Assembly: GCA_947561585.1 (NCBI GenBank)
Contig: CANNZV010003219.1
Span: 1-64,000 of the forward strand
Direction of reading: 5' to 3'
Origin: Caprella mutica
Taxonomy: Eukaryota; Arthropoda; Malacostraca; Amphipoda; Caprellidae
DNA: 64,000 nucleotides
The notes under the pieces were generated by a model. The model was given only the letters and a program-made list of their open reading frames with translations, made no database searches and had not been told where the DNA came from. The position numbers and the translations under genes are program-made. Positions 47,501-58,764 of this stretch are shown here, piece by piece (positions within the stretch are counted from its first letter, which is position 1; the number at the start of each line of letters is the position of its first letter).

Positions 47501-47690
47501 CCTTGGATGATAAATCAGAATTTATCTTTGGAAAGATTGTTGTTTTCATTCTTATATCTTGAATAAATATTTCAAAATTTTAATATTAGTTATTTTAATC
47601 ATATGATGATACATCCCTTTACATATAGAATTTTATATTGTTAAACTTTAGCTCATCTACCATTTTTACCTTCGCATAATTGGGGATGGT
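44560..47690. other. AT-rich non-coding DNA
   Basis: No gene, array or hairpin recognised over about 3.1 kb. Confidence 0.6.
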
Positions 47691-47935
47691 AATGTTTTTA
47701 TCGGCCTTTATTTATTAATTTGTCATATTCATTTATAATAATTTAATAAACATCTTAATAATCGCATAGCTCAAAAAGTATTCAACCAAATTGCTTGATA
47801 ATTGATGGGACGATTGGTCATTATCCAGGAACCATTCGATTAGATTTTGGGAGCGATTAGGTCAAAGGTCAAGTCATTTATAACTTAAAAATTATTCAAT
47901 AGCGGTGGCGAAGGTATGCGCATTGCATAATGCAA
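47690..47935 (+). repeat. Dispersed repeat family R2, longer copy
   Basis: Matches 55860-56040 closely: AGTATTCAACCAAATTGC, GGACGATTGGTCATTATCC, AGGAACCATTCGATTAGA, TTTTGGGAGCGA and AAAGGTCAA, ending GGCGAAGGTATG. Not coding in any frame I can follow. Confidence 0.75.
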
Positions 47936-48309
47936 GTATGTAAAATTTGCTAGAAATAAATTATGTTCAAACTTTTAAAACCAAAAAGGTCCCTAAAAGT
48001 ACGTTTTGCATGCAGCGATTTTTGCAATAATCGCTCAGAAATGATCGTCCAGCAATAGGAATACATTGAATTACAGCTTGGCGGTAATCGTTCGTTGGAA
48101 ACCAGCTCCATATAGGAATAGCATTGAACTTGTGCTCAGCTATAATCAATAGGCGATCATCACAATTAGCAATCGCTGCATGCAAAACGCACCTTAGGAG
48201 AACATTGATAGAATTCGATAGCAAACTGATACGACATGGGAGCGAGACAAAATTCGACGTCAGTTCATATCATATTATTGGGGCATTGAACGTCAAGTGT
48301 TCCATTACG

Positions 48310-48610
48310 CAGGTTGGTGGGTTCGTTAGAACTTTTAATAATATACGCTCGTTAATACCTTTAAGACATATCTTCGTTAGATCGCTTAAGAAGATGGGTT
48401 CGATATTATCTTTAAGACGATTGGTTAGTTTGAAACTTTAAGAGGATGAGCTCGCTAGAAGCTTCAACAAGATGGGTTCGTCAGGACCTTCCACACGAGG
48501 GATTCGTCAGAACCCTCAAGACGATGGATTCGTCAGAGCCTTCAAGAAGTTGGGTTCGTTAGAACCTTCAGCACAATGGGTTCGTTGAAAGCTTTAGGAC
48601 GATGAACTTT
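48310..48610 (+). repeat. 26-bp minisatellite, about ten units
   Basis: The unit is approximately GATGGGTTCGTTAGAACCTT then CAAGAC. Units are well conserved from about 48440 to 48600 and eroded before that. Part of it is read as a 105-codon frame (48124-48441), which is not a gene. Confidence 0.85.
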
Positions 48611-48614
48611 TGTA

Positions 48615-50380
48615 TTAGACGCTAGGAGATGTGCAATCTCACTATATAGAAGGCAAGGTGCAGTATGGGCAAAACGAGCTAATCGGCTATGGATTAATTT
48701 ATACTCTTTACTCTCAAATGTAAGATAATTCCTTTCCTATATTCGGGACACGTTATGTATCCCAAAGTTCGGGGCACAACCTGCAAAGCTTCTCATTACG
48801 GATGAATTTCTTTTTTTTCTTCTAAATCTCTTCCATATAGCGAGGAATTAAGTATTCCTTCAATTAAACTCAGAAGGAAAACATTTTGAACGGATGAGTT
48901 TGTCGTCAGAACTACTCAGAGCAATACATGAATGCTTACTTGAAATCCATACTTTTTAAATGAGTCTCGAAGTACGTAAACCAATAATGTGCGAACTGAT
49001 ATTTGAAAATAAATAACCTATCTAACATTTACTTTAATTTATCGAAGTTATAATTGTAAATAAAAGGAATATGACGTGGATATTTCCTTGATGTGATATG
49101 ACTTTAAAATGTTAAATAATTTGGCTCTTTGAGTTGGCCCTTTTGTTAAACATATAAATAATCCTTTTGCTAAAATTATTTGTGTTTCATAATATCATTA
49201 TTTTAAAGTATCTGTAACCGCTAATCAAGTATTCTCAAAAATGATATACAAATAATACAATACATTCTATTATTAACCATTAAGCATATTTTAACACTTA
49301 TGCCATTAGCAAACAAAGCAATACACTTTCTACTAATAATAAAGATCATAGTTAATAATTTAGGTGCAGAAATGCAAATAAAAAGCATATTAGTCACTCT
49401 TTGTTCGTTGTTGCTATTTAATCAATGCTACTGAGTTTATAATTCATGATATTGTGTACCATTCATTGCTGCGTACTCGTCCTGTAAGTTTTATCTCTAA
49501 ATGTACATGTCACATGCAATATGTTCTGTATGAAGTCGTAGAGTTTCATCACACATATCTTGCTTTTTATTTAAAAAAGTATTACAGTATTCTTCTTTTA
49601 CCAGCATTTAGTGAAGTACATATATATATAATTCAACATTAGCATATTCGACTTACGTTTAAAGTAGTATAAATGTAAAGTTTTTTATATTCACCTTTAT
49701 TGACTGATAGTGAGGTAACAATTTGATCTGAAGCGTGGCCACGTAATGTGAAATCAGTAATTTTTAAGTTTGAAATCCAGCTAATCACATCATTCATTAG
49801 TTATGTGTAATTGTGTATAAGTGCTAGCTTGTTTTAACTTATACGATATGCTGTTCACGAATTCTATCAATTGTACTGAACATTACTTGGATTCACAGTC
49901 GAGCGTAATGAACTTAGGTATGCATTTATCGTTAACTTCAGTGTGTTCGAGTTCAGCTTTAAGTATTTAAATATGTCTTTGCAAGTAATTAACGACTGGT
50001 TTGTGTTTGGTGAAGTAGAGAACTTTCCCCTGCTTTAGCATGCGAATATATGAAGCCTTGCAATAATAACTAGTTATTGAGAACGTCTGCATGATTTAGT
50101 CGATAAGGAAGCCAATTACCGTACCTGATAAAGCAATACACAGTTGCAATATTGTAAAGCAATGACCTTATTGCGTCAATAATTTGCCACTTGTAATATT
50201 ATTGTATTTAATAATGTATTTATTTATTTCATTATAATGAATATTATTATATACTAGTGTACTTCCCATTAAAAATAACGGGTCTTTAGTATTGATATAT
50301 TACTCTTTATTAGGCTACTTTTATTAAATTGAATTAACATTGATTTTTCCGCATAGTATATTTTATTTTTATAAAGGATC
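48615..50380. other. AT-rich non-coding DNA
   Basis: No gene recognised. Confidence 0.55.
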
Positions 50381-50382
50381 AG

Positions 50383-50793
50383 GAGGGGCGAAAACTTGCG
50401 CAGTTACACACGGGGCGAATCTAGCGCACCACATGTTAAAAGGGCTATGAACGTGTTAGCCCAATAGCAAAAATACTGGCAGACGGGCTCAAATATGTAG
50501 TAACACTGTATAAAATTAAAAAAGCATTCAAGCATTTCTTCATAGATAAAAAATATTACATTTAAGACCATATGAAAAGTACCTTGTCGAAAATTCATTT
50601 TTCCGAATTGCCTTAAAAAATAAATTTGTCAAAAAAATATTTCTATTTTTGATGATGACATGAAATTTTTAGAGCATAATGATCGTTGACTTGAGTTGCC
50701 TCAGTTAAAATTACAAGGTTCTAGAGTTTTTTCGTGCGCAACTATTCGCCCCACCTTATTTTGCATGGCGGGGCGAATATTGCGCACTGTAGA
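50383..50793. mobile_element. Small element with GGGGCGAATATTGCGCAC ends
   Basis: Left end (50383-50435) has two spaced copies of AGGGGCGAA(A)ACTTGCGCA or CGGGGCGAATCTAGCGCAC. Right end (50728-50793) has GTGCGCAACTATTCGCCCC and, after a 14-base spacer, its near-complement GGGGCGAATATTGCGCAC. The right end is therefore itself a strong hairpin. Ends are GC-rich against an AT-rich core. It is similar in style to the other word-ended elements. The right end is also present in the duplicated copy at 52348-52403. Confidence 0.5.
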
Positions 50794-52208
50794 AATTTAT
50801 TTTTTAGCCATAGATCGGTTCTTAATGTCTAATATTATGCTATACATGTGTATTTATTCACTTTTAACTAGAAACATACACATTCCACATATATTTCAGA
50901 TAATAGGTCGAAAATGAAATTGTAAATCAGGTTGAATTTAAAGTCATTAGTCTTTTCTGTGAAATTTAAAGTTAAATATATCAAGCGTCACTATTTATGT
51001 TCATTATTTTGCTAATTAAGTATAGTTATATAATCTTATTATTAGGTTATTTTTAATGAAATCGAAAATATTAGGTCGAAAACGACCAAACAGGGTTAAA
51101 CCATCGTACAGGGAAAACCAACTCTGATATCATTATGCTTTTAAAAGTGGCAAATCGACCTTGCACCATGTTGTGAATAGTAGCTTCGTCGAGCTTGTCA
51201 CTTCTGAGGATTGTCCTAGAAGTGGGAGTACTTGTTCGAATAAATAAAATGGCTAAGAATGTTTGTGCAATGTTGAAGACTCGAAGAAATACTTAAAAAT
51301 AATTCAAAATATAGTTAAATACATGAATGTGATCCATACTTCAATGAGAACCATCATCACGAAGGATCTTCAGTTGTCTTCCTACAAAAAGAGAGAACAC
51401 TAAGTCGTCACATCTCTTCAAAAGCAAAAGAGACTTGAGAGAACAAAGGTCCTTCTCAGAGATCTTAAAACGGACATGACGAGGTATTAAATAGCATTTT
51501 TTAGCGAGAAACTCTTCACTATTAAAGCCAACCCAATTCAATATTCATGTTCAGAAGATATCCAAGATTTCCCCTATCTCGAAAACTTGAAAGTCTCCTC
51601 TGATTTACGTGTAAAACGGGGGTAAGATCAGTCCTCTTTAACAATATCATGGTTAACAATATCAATATCCCAGGAATTTGTGAAAATTAGCTGTTCCACT
51701 TACGATTTCGAGAGAAAATCCCAGGAATTCATTAAAATTAGCTGTTTTTTTTACGATTTCGAGGGACTATGCCTGTAATTCATGGAGATAAGCGTATCTT
51801 ATTACGATTTCGAGGGAACATCCCTGGAACCGAGAAAAAATTAGCTGTTTCCCTTACGATTTCAAGGGAATATCCCAGGAATTTGTGAAAATTAGCTGTT
51901 CCCCTCACGATTTCGAGGGAATATCACATGAATTTATGAACATTAGTTGTTTCCCTTACGATTTCGAGGGAATATCCAAGGAATTTGTGAAAATTAGCTG
52001 TTTCCCTAACGATTTCAAGGGAATATCCCAGGAATTTGTAAAAATTAGCTGTTCCTTATACGATTTCGAGGGAATATCCAAGGAATTTATGAAAATTAGT
52101 TTCCCATTACGATTTCCCATTACGATTTCAAGGGAATATCCCAGGAATTAGTGAAAATTAGTTTATCGATATTGAGGGAATATTCCAGGAATTAGAGGTA
52201 ATTAGGTA
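50593..52208 (+). repeat. Tandem segmental duplication, copy 1
   Basis: Nearly identical to 52209-53670 at an offset of exactly 1616 bases up to the satellite. Copy 1 carries about 150 extra bases of satellite units (about 51747-51897). Paired short frames at 50696/52312 and 51341/52957 are just mirrored by the duplication and are not recognised as genes. Confidence 0.93.
51650..52205 (+). repeat. 51-bp satellite, block 1
   Basis: The unit reads AGGAATTTGTGAAAATTAGC, then TGTTTCCCTTACGATTTCGA and GGGAATATCCC. About ten units. The open frame with EFVKISCFPNDFKGIS-like repeats comes from the 51-base period and is not a gene. Confidence 0.92.
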
Positions 52209-53670
52209 ATTCATTTTTCCGAATTGCCCTAAAAAATAAATTTGTCATAAAAATATTTCTATTGCTGATGATGACATGAAATTTTTAGTGCATAATAATC
52301 GTTGACTTGAGTTGCCTCAGTTCAAATTACAAGGTTCTAGAGTTTATTCGTGCGCAACTATTCGCCCCACCTTATTTTGCATGGCGTGGCGAATATTGCG
52401 CACTGTAGAAATTTATTTTTTAGCCATTGAACGGTTTTTAATGTCTAATATTACGCTATACTTGTGTATTTATTCACTTTTAACTAGAAACATACACATT
52501 CCACATATATTTCAGATAATAGATCGAAAATGAAATTGTAAATCAGGGTGTATTTAAAGTCATTAGTCTTTTCTGTGGAATTTAAAGTTAAATATATCAA
52601 ACGTCACTATTTATGTTTATTATTTTGCTAATTAAGTATAGTTATATAATCTTATTATTAGGTTCTTTTTAATGAAATCCAAAATATTAGGTCGAAAACG
52701 ACCAAACAGGGTTAAACCATCGTACAGGGAAAACCAACTCTGATATCATTATGCTTTTAAAAGTGGCAAATCGACCTTGCACCATGTTGTGAATAGTAGC
52801 TTCATCGAGCTTGTCACTTCTGAGGATTGTCCTTGAAGTGGGAGTACTTGTTCGAATAAATAAAATGGCTAAGAATGTTTGTGCAATGTTGAAGACTCGA
52901 AGAAATACTTAAAAATAATTCAAAATATAGCTAAATACATGAATGTGATCCATACTTCAAAGAGAACCATCATCACGAAGGATCTTCAGTTGTCTTCCTA
53001 CAAAAAGAGAGAACACTAAGTCGTCACATCTCTTCAAAAGCAAAAGAGACTTGAGAGAACAAAGGTCCTTCTCAGAGATCTTAAAACGGACATGACAAGG
53101 TATTAAATAGCATTTTTTAGCGAGAAACTCTTCACTATTAAAGCCAACCCAATTCAATATTCATGTTCAGAAGATATCCAAGATTTCCCCTATCTCGAAA
53201 ACTTGAAAGTCTCCTCTGATTTACGTGTAAAACGGGGGTAAGATCAGTCCTCTTTAACAATATCATGGTTAACAATATCAATATCCTAGGAATTTGTGAA
53301 AATTAGCTGTTCCACTTACGATTTCGAGAGAAAATCCCAGGAATTCATTAAAATTAGCTGTTCCCCTCACGATTTCGAGGGAATATCACATGAATTTATG
53401 AACATTAGTTGTTTCCCTTACGATTTCGAGGGAATATCCAAGGAATTTGTGAAAATTAGCTGTTTCCCTAACGATTTCAAGGGAATATCCCAGGAATTTG
53501 TAAAAATTAGCTGTTCCTTTTACGATTTCGAGGGAATATCCAAGGAATTTATGAAAATTAGTTTCCCATTACGATTTCCCATTACGATTTCAAGGGAATA
53601 TCCCAGGAATTAGTGAAAATTAGTTTATCGATATTGAGGGAATATTCCAGGAATTAGAGGTAATTAGGTG
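52209..53670 (+). repeat. Tandem segmental duplication, copy 2
   Basis: Begins ATTCATTTTTCCGAATTGCC exactly as copy 1 does at 50593, and ends at the shared GAGGTAATTAGGT junction. Only scattered substitutions plus loss of about three satellite units distinguish the copies, so the event is recent compared with everything around it. Confidence 0.93.
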
Positions 53671-54040
53671 ACCCCAAATGATATCGAGGGAATAGTCCAA
53701 GGATTAGTGAAAATTACTTCACCCACCAACGATATCGAGGATATAATTCAAGAATAAATTAAAATTATTTGATCCCCTAATGATATCAAGGGAATATTCC
53801 AAGAATTAATGAAAACTAGTTGATCCCTTTCCGAAATCGAGGGAATATTCCAGGAATTAGTGAAAATTAGTTGATTCTCTATTGATATCGAGGGAATATT
53901 CCAACAATTACTGAAAATTTGTTGATCCCCTAAGGACATTGAAGGAATATTCCAGGAATTACTTAAATTTAGTTGATTCACTAACAATATCGAGGGAATA
54001 TTCCAGGAATTAATGAAAAATAGTTGATCCCAAAAAATTA
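53270..54040 (+). repeat. 51-bp satellite, block 2
   Basis: Continues the same unit. After 53660 it shifts to a variant with GATATCGAGGGAATATTCCA then GGAATTA(G/C)TGAAAATTAG and TTGATCCC. The variant links this satellite to the 146-bp satellite that follows. Confidence 0.9.
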
Positions 54041-54164
54041 TACAAGAAACTATTATAAAAGAAAAAAAGAAATAATCTATGATACATGAAACTATATTTA
54101 TCGATGATAACCTAAAGATAAACTTGAGTTATCATATTGCATAAAGTTCATTAGAAATCCTACT

Positions 54165-54262
54165 TCTACTGTGTCCAGGATGGTCGAGTGGTTACCGTCG
54201 CAAGCAGAAGTCAACAAGGTGCTGGTTCGAGACCCGGAAACATCACTTCATTTCTCTCTCCA
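54165..54262 (+). mobile_element. tRNA-like SINE head
   Basis: A-box-like GGATGGTCGAGTGG at about 54178 and B box GGTTCGAGACC at about 54223, spaced as in a class II tRNA or a tRNA-derived SINE. The outer arms (GTGTCCAGG and CCCGGAAACATCAC) do not form a clean acceptor stem and I see no tail, so a functional tRNA is unlikely. It sits between two satellite blocks. Confidence 0.6.
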
Positions 54263-54399
54263 TTTATTTTCATTTAATTTGTGAATAACAATATGTATTA
54301 TTGAACTAATTCAAGTAAAGTTAAACGTACACGTACAAATGCTGTATATGCTAGGAAATATTTATTTTGGTTTTCTTATTTATATATCCTTCCTCTATT

Positions 54400-55140
54400 C
54401 TAGATATCCAGGGAATATTCAGGGAATATTCCCTCTTGTTGCCCTTGATATCGAGGGAATATCCATTCACTTTCATATTTTCATCCCCTTGTTAATGAGG
54501 GGATAACTGATTTGATATTCCCTTTCTCTTCCCTTGATATCCAGGGAGGATTCCAGGAATATTTATATTCTAATTCCCTCTTTTCCCCTTGATATCGAGG
54601 GAATATCCATTCATTTTCATATTTTCATTATTCCCTTGTAAATGAGGGGATAACTGTTTTGATATTCTTTTTCTCTTCCCATGATATCCAGGGAAGATTC
54701 CAGGAATGTTTCTATTTTAATTCCCCTTTGTTCCCCTTGATATCGAGGGAATATCCATTCACTTTCATTTTTTCATTCATTTGTTAATGAGGGGATAGCT
54801 GATTTGATATTCCCTTTCTCTTCCCTTGATATCCAGCGAAGATACCAGGAATATTTATATTTTGATTCCTTCTTGTTCCCCTTGATATCGAGGGAATATT
54901 CATTCACTTTCATATTTTCATTCCCTTGTTAATGAGGGGATAACTGTTTTATTATTCCCTTTCTCTTCCCATGATATCCAGGGAAGATTCCAGGAATGTT
55001 TATATTTTAATTCCCTTTTGTTCCCCTTGATATCGATGGAATATCCATTCACTTTCATATTTTCATTCCCTTGTTAATGAGGGGATAATTGTTTTGATAT
55101 TCCCTTTCTGTTCCCTTGATATTGAGGGAAGATTCAGGGA
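54400..55140 (+). repeat. 146-bp satellite, five units
   Basis: CTTGATATCGAGGGAATAT recurs at about 54447, 54591, 54739, 54884 and 55029 (spacing 144-148). Each unit also holds CATTCACTTTCATATTTTCA, GTTAATGAGGGGATAACTG and TTGATATCCAGGGAAGATTC. The GATATC-GAGGGAATAT word is shared with the 51-bp satellite, so the two are related at word level. Degenerate GGGAATATC words continue to about 55275. Confidence 0.9.
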
Positions 55141-55299
55141 ATAAATAATAAGATGTCCCATAAAGATCCCATGGATATCAAAAGGGAATATCGCCTTATC
55201 GCGAAAAGTGTAAAATAGGAATATTCCAGGGAATATCAGGGGAATATCGCTGGGGATAACCCGGGAATATCCCGGAAACAATCAAATGTTACCTGGGTT

Positions 55300-55770
55300 A
55301 CGGTACTATATAAATCAGTTAAATATTTACTATTTAGTATGCTTTGCTAAGGTGATAGAAATTGAAAGTTTTAGTTTGTTACTGAGAATTTTCTTTAAAT
55401 GAATAGAAAAATTAATAATTATTTTATTTAATAGGATTAACGTTTTCCAGTCCAAAACTTCTATACATATAAATATTTCGTAAAACAAGACAATTTAGAT
55501 ATTTAATATCTGAATGTTTTTCTACATACCTACACTTCTTTCAAAGTACATTCAAAGAAAAGGGAGAAAAAGTGGACTAACTAACCTAAACGTAAATACA
55601 AAATGCATGCAATAAAGCTTTAATAGCATGTTTCAGAGCTTAAGAACATACTTCCAAGGCATACGTGCAAGATTTTCAGAGCATACGTGCATGCTTTTTA
55701 GAGCATAAGTGCATGCTTTTTAGAGCATAAGTGCATTGCTCTAAACTCTAGGGGCATTTTTTTAGTGCAT
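55300..55770. other. Spacer with a short GTGCATGCTTTTTAGAGCATA repeat
   Basis: No gene. At 55625-55745 the word TAGAGCATAAGTGCATGC or AGAGCATACGTGCA repeats about five times (period roughly 28 bases). Confidence 0.6.
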
Positions 55771-55774
55771 GATG

Positions 55775-56045
55775 TCACAAACCTAATTATTACCTTTGCA
55801 GATTGTGGAAGGTTATATTTTAGGGGGCATTTGTTTATTTTCATCTTGTTATTCGCATAACTTGAAAAGTATTCAACCAAATTGCCTCTAACTTCTGGGA
55901 CTATTGGTCATTATCCAGGAACCATTTGAATAGAATTTGGGAGCGACTGAATTAAAGGTCAAGGTCATTTATAAGTCAAGGATTATTGGATGGTCAACGT
56001 TATTTATAAGAGACGGTGAAGGTATGTGCTCTATATATAATGGTT
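55775..56045 (+). repeat. Dispersed repeat family R2, fullest copy
   Basis: Joins the 5' part seen at 34615 (GCAGATTGTGGAAGGTTATA, TTAGGGGGCATTTG, TTGTTATTCGCATAACTTG) with the 3' part seen at 47760-47935 (CAACCAAATTGC, TTGGTCATTATCCAGGAACC, TTTGGGAGCGA, AAAGGTCAAGGTCATTTATA). It includes a TCAAGGTCA nuclear-receptor-type half site. Confidence 0.75.
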
Positions 56046-56161
56046 TCCTGCAACTGAAAAGAAAGAAGTATTTTATTACGGAGATAGAAAAGTGAAAGAT
56101 CGAATAATTAATTAATTAATTAAATTATTTTTTTTAGATTCATAGTAACTTTAGTGATAAC

Positions 56162-56332
56162 TAGGGTTGTGACAATATGCGTTTGAAATCATAGATCTCA
56201 AAAATATTCTAGTCGGTGAGAATTAAAGAGTATTGAAGCAGCAGTGAATACTATTAAACACCATTTCAGGTCCTTTAGTCTTTAATATTTTCGGGATCTA
56301 TGATTTCAAACGCATATTGTCACAACCCTATA
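56162..56332. mobile_element. hAT-type MITE, about 170 bp
   Basis: Nearly perfect inverted ends of about 38 bases: TAGGGTTGTGACAATATGCG then TTTGAAATCATAGATC on each side. The flank GTGATAAC (56154-56161) compares with GTATTAAC (56333-56340), an eroded 8-bp target duplication. The first 16 bases match the ends of the element at 15027-15857 (TAGGGnTGTGACAATAT), so both were probably moved by the same transposase. Confidence 0.82.
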
Positions 56333-56344
56333 GTATTAACTATA

Positions 56345-57650
56345 GCATAGACCTCCACTTCAACTTTCATATTAACTATAGCACACAACATTCAAGCACT
56401 ACCAATTACTTAAATATTTGCTTTCACATAATAGTTAAAATAAATGTTTTATTTTCCCCTCCCATTCCTCCAATGCATTTAATTTCTCCATTAGAAACTA
56501 AGTTAGAAACACTCTAATTATGTAAGCCCCACTGAATAAACTCGCATGAAAAGTCATTTGCAACTCTGAATCCCATCATCTCCATTATTTTGCCAACTGA
56601 AAGCAAATGTTAGTTTCATTCACCCCAGAGAGGACAGCTTTACAAACTTTCAGAGCAGGCATTCAATTCTTATATTTTTAAAAGAAAATATGTAAACAGA
56701 GGACGGGGAAAAACTATACACAGGAAACAGATATTTTTAATGTCACATCCATTTGACGCTATATGTTTTGCATAAAAAAATCAAGTTATAATATTTAAAT
56801 GGAATAACTGTACTTGAATTCAATTGTATGTTCTAACATTTAAATTTTTTTCATACTCAATTTTCTCTTCTTATTTCCTTGTTTTCTATAAAAAATACTT
56901 TAAAGACTCAAACCCCAAAAAACTAATTAGAATATGAAAATAAACCAAAGAAAACTCAATAAGATGAATGAAAATCATTATTAGTTGATCTTTGAAAGAA
57001 TTCTATATATTATTAATAAAATTTAATCCAAATCTGTGTTCCATTAAAATTCGTTATTCATAACGGGATAATACACTAGTTTAAATCATAATAGCCTATA
57101 CAGCTCATGCAATTGTAATGTCATTACCCCTCTCTTACAGTTCCAGCTGTTCTACCCTTAAATGACGAATAACGATATTCATACTTCATAGCAAATTGGG
57201 TTCAAATCAGAAAAATAAGGAAGCATGTCACAGTAGCTACCTACAGAATATACAAAATCTGAATATTCTTTTGACAATCTCGATCGAAAAAGCTAGGTGA
57301 GTATTGTAGCAATTATAATCTTATGAATGGATCATTAATAACATCTAGTTAATTAGCAATATCTGAAAAATATAATTGAAATCAAAGTTCAATCTTTCAG
57401 ATAATTTAGTAATATATTCAGACACCAATTATTCATTGGTTCTTGAATGAGGCCAAACTTTCGAATGCTACTTTTAATATGCATCTTGCATGCAATAATG
57501 TTTGGATATATACTTTATTTTAATTTCAGAGCATTAGTGACTTTTAACTAATAATAGGGTTAAAAATATTTTAATTATATCAAATTCTATTTATTTGTAA
57601 CTGCTACATCACTTTAATTTTTGCAGAATAATAGCTAAGCCAATTTCAAT
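56345..57650. other. AT-rich spacer
   Basis: No gene recognised. The 66-codon frame at 56317 is AT-driven. Confidence 0.55.
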
Positions 57651-57655
57651 TACAG

Positions 57656-57794
57656 ATACTTTGAGACTGACATTTTATGGGAGAATGGCTGTACAACTTC
57701 AGAGATCTACTCTATGGCAGGACTGTGGGTGCGAGGAACAGAAAAAATGGACGAGAAATATGAAACCTTTCTAAGGTTTCCCTCTATTTGTTAA
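57656..57794 (+). CDS. Candidate terminal exon, unassigned
   Basis: After CAATTTCAATTACAG the frame reads YFETDILWENGCTTSEIYS then MAGLWVRGTEKMDEKYETF and ends in LRFPSIC-stop (TAA at 57792-57794): 45 codons with coding-like composition in very AT-rich DNA. No upstream exon can be linked with confidence, and the product is not recognised. It could be the end of a host gene, a captured fragment or chance. Confidence 0.3.
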
Positions 57795-58077
57795 ATCTGG
57801 TGTCTCATGTTCAGTAATTGATGAGACTATTTACTTAGCTATGCTGGGTAAGTTACAAATTGATGGACAGTTCCACATTTTCGACTATACTACCTATAAA
57901 ACGAATATAATATATATTATAACTTTTCTATACGTTATTTTCATTGGTCACCAATCTAAAACGTTCAATTTTTTAATTTTTACTTCTATGATTGAGAATG
58001 TGGAAATATCCGATAATTCGTAACTTACCCTAAATTTTGAACCTCAAATTATGACTATTTACAATTTGTTTAATAAG

Positions 58078-58505
58078 CCTGGCGGCGCTCTATCCTGTGG
58101 CTGCATGTAGCTAATGGAAGAGAATGAGAGTAGCGTCTCATGGGTCTTTAACTGTTGTAATTTTCATTATGGATTGTCTTTTTCACTTTTACCAAGTTTA
58201 TAATTTATAATTAACGCTACTTGCAATTTATAGGATAACGCTAGGGTTATGCTCTCCAACTACGAGGTCTTAGTAATTTTGTGTTAGGTAAGCAGGATCG
58301 TATAGGCTTTAATTGAAGACAATTGTGTCCTTCATCGTCATATACCTTAATTGATAAGTGACTATATTCACGATGTAGCTTTTCTGCATCCATGAGCATT
58401 GTCACCAACTTGTGGTAGATGACTTTGCTCATGAATTACTTTACAGTCACTTGTTTTTATTTTCTCTTTGACATCAGCGATAATTTATTTTGATCCGAAG
58501 ATTTT
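58078..58505. repeat. Dispersed repeat family R1, copy C
   Basis: Shares ordered landmarks with copies A and B at 4.7-5.8 kb: CCTGTGGCTGCATG, TAATGGAAGAGAA, AACGCTACTTGCA, GGATAACGCTAGGGTTATGC, CAACTACGAGGTCTTAG, AGCTTTTCTGCATCCATGAG and TTTTGATCCGAAG. The minus strand has a 61-codon frame with LMDAEKLHREY, overlapping the MDAEKL motif seen in A and B. It lies directly before the 21-bp array and the next element, so R1 may be a terminal part of that element family. Confidence 0.6.
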
Positions 58506-58520
58506 TTAATACCACAAGAT

Positions 58521-58764
58521 GTCAACTTGCCCTAATCTTGAGATAAATGCCCTAATCTTGAGACAACTTGCCCTAATCTTGAGATTACTGATCCTTATCA
58601 TGAGACAACTGATCCTAATCTTGAGACAACTGACCCTAATTTTGAGACAACTGACCCTAATCTTGAGACAACTTTCCCTAATATTGAGACAACTTGCCCT
58701 AATCTTGAGACAACTTGCCCTAATCTTGAGACAACTGTTTCCTTGAGACAACTGAGCATGTTTT
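58521..58764 (+). repeat. 21-bp minisatellite, about twelve units
   Basis: The unit reads CTTGAGACAACTTGCCCTAA then T, with variants (GACCCTAAT, GATCCTAAT). It abuts the left inverted arm of the next element, whose tip (GAGCATGTTTTCGAGACAC) shares the GAGACA word. Confidence 0.92.

Noticed and set aside
51885..52151. Open frame with repeated EFVKISC...DFEGIS peptide as a repetitive-protein gene
   Set aside because: It exists only because the satellite unit is 51 bases, a multiple of three. It has no flanking exon signals and is copied in the duplication.
53748..53987. 79-codon minus-strand frame with NSWNIPS repeats
   Set aside because: Satellite reading, same reason as above.
54165..54262. 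Functional tRNA gene
   Set aside because: A and B boxes are present, but no clean acceptor stem, anticodon arm or terminator T-run of the right geometry could be assigned.
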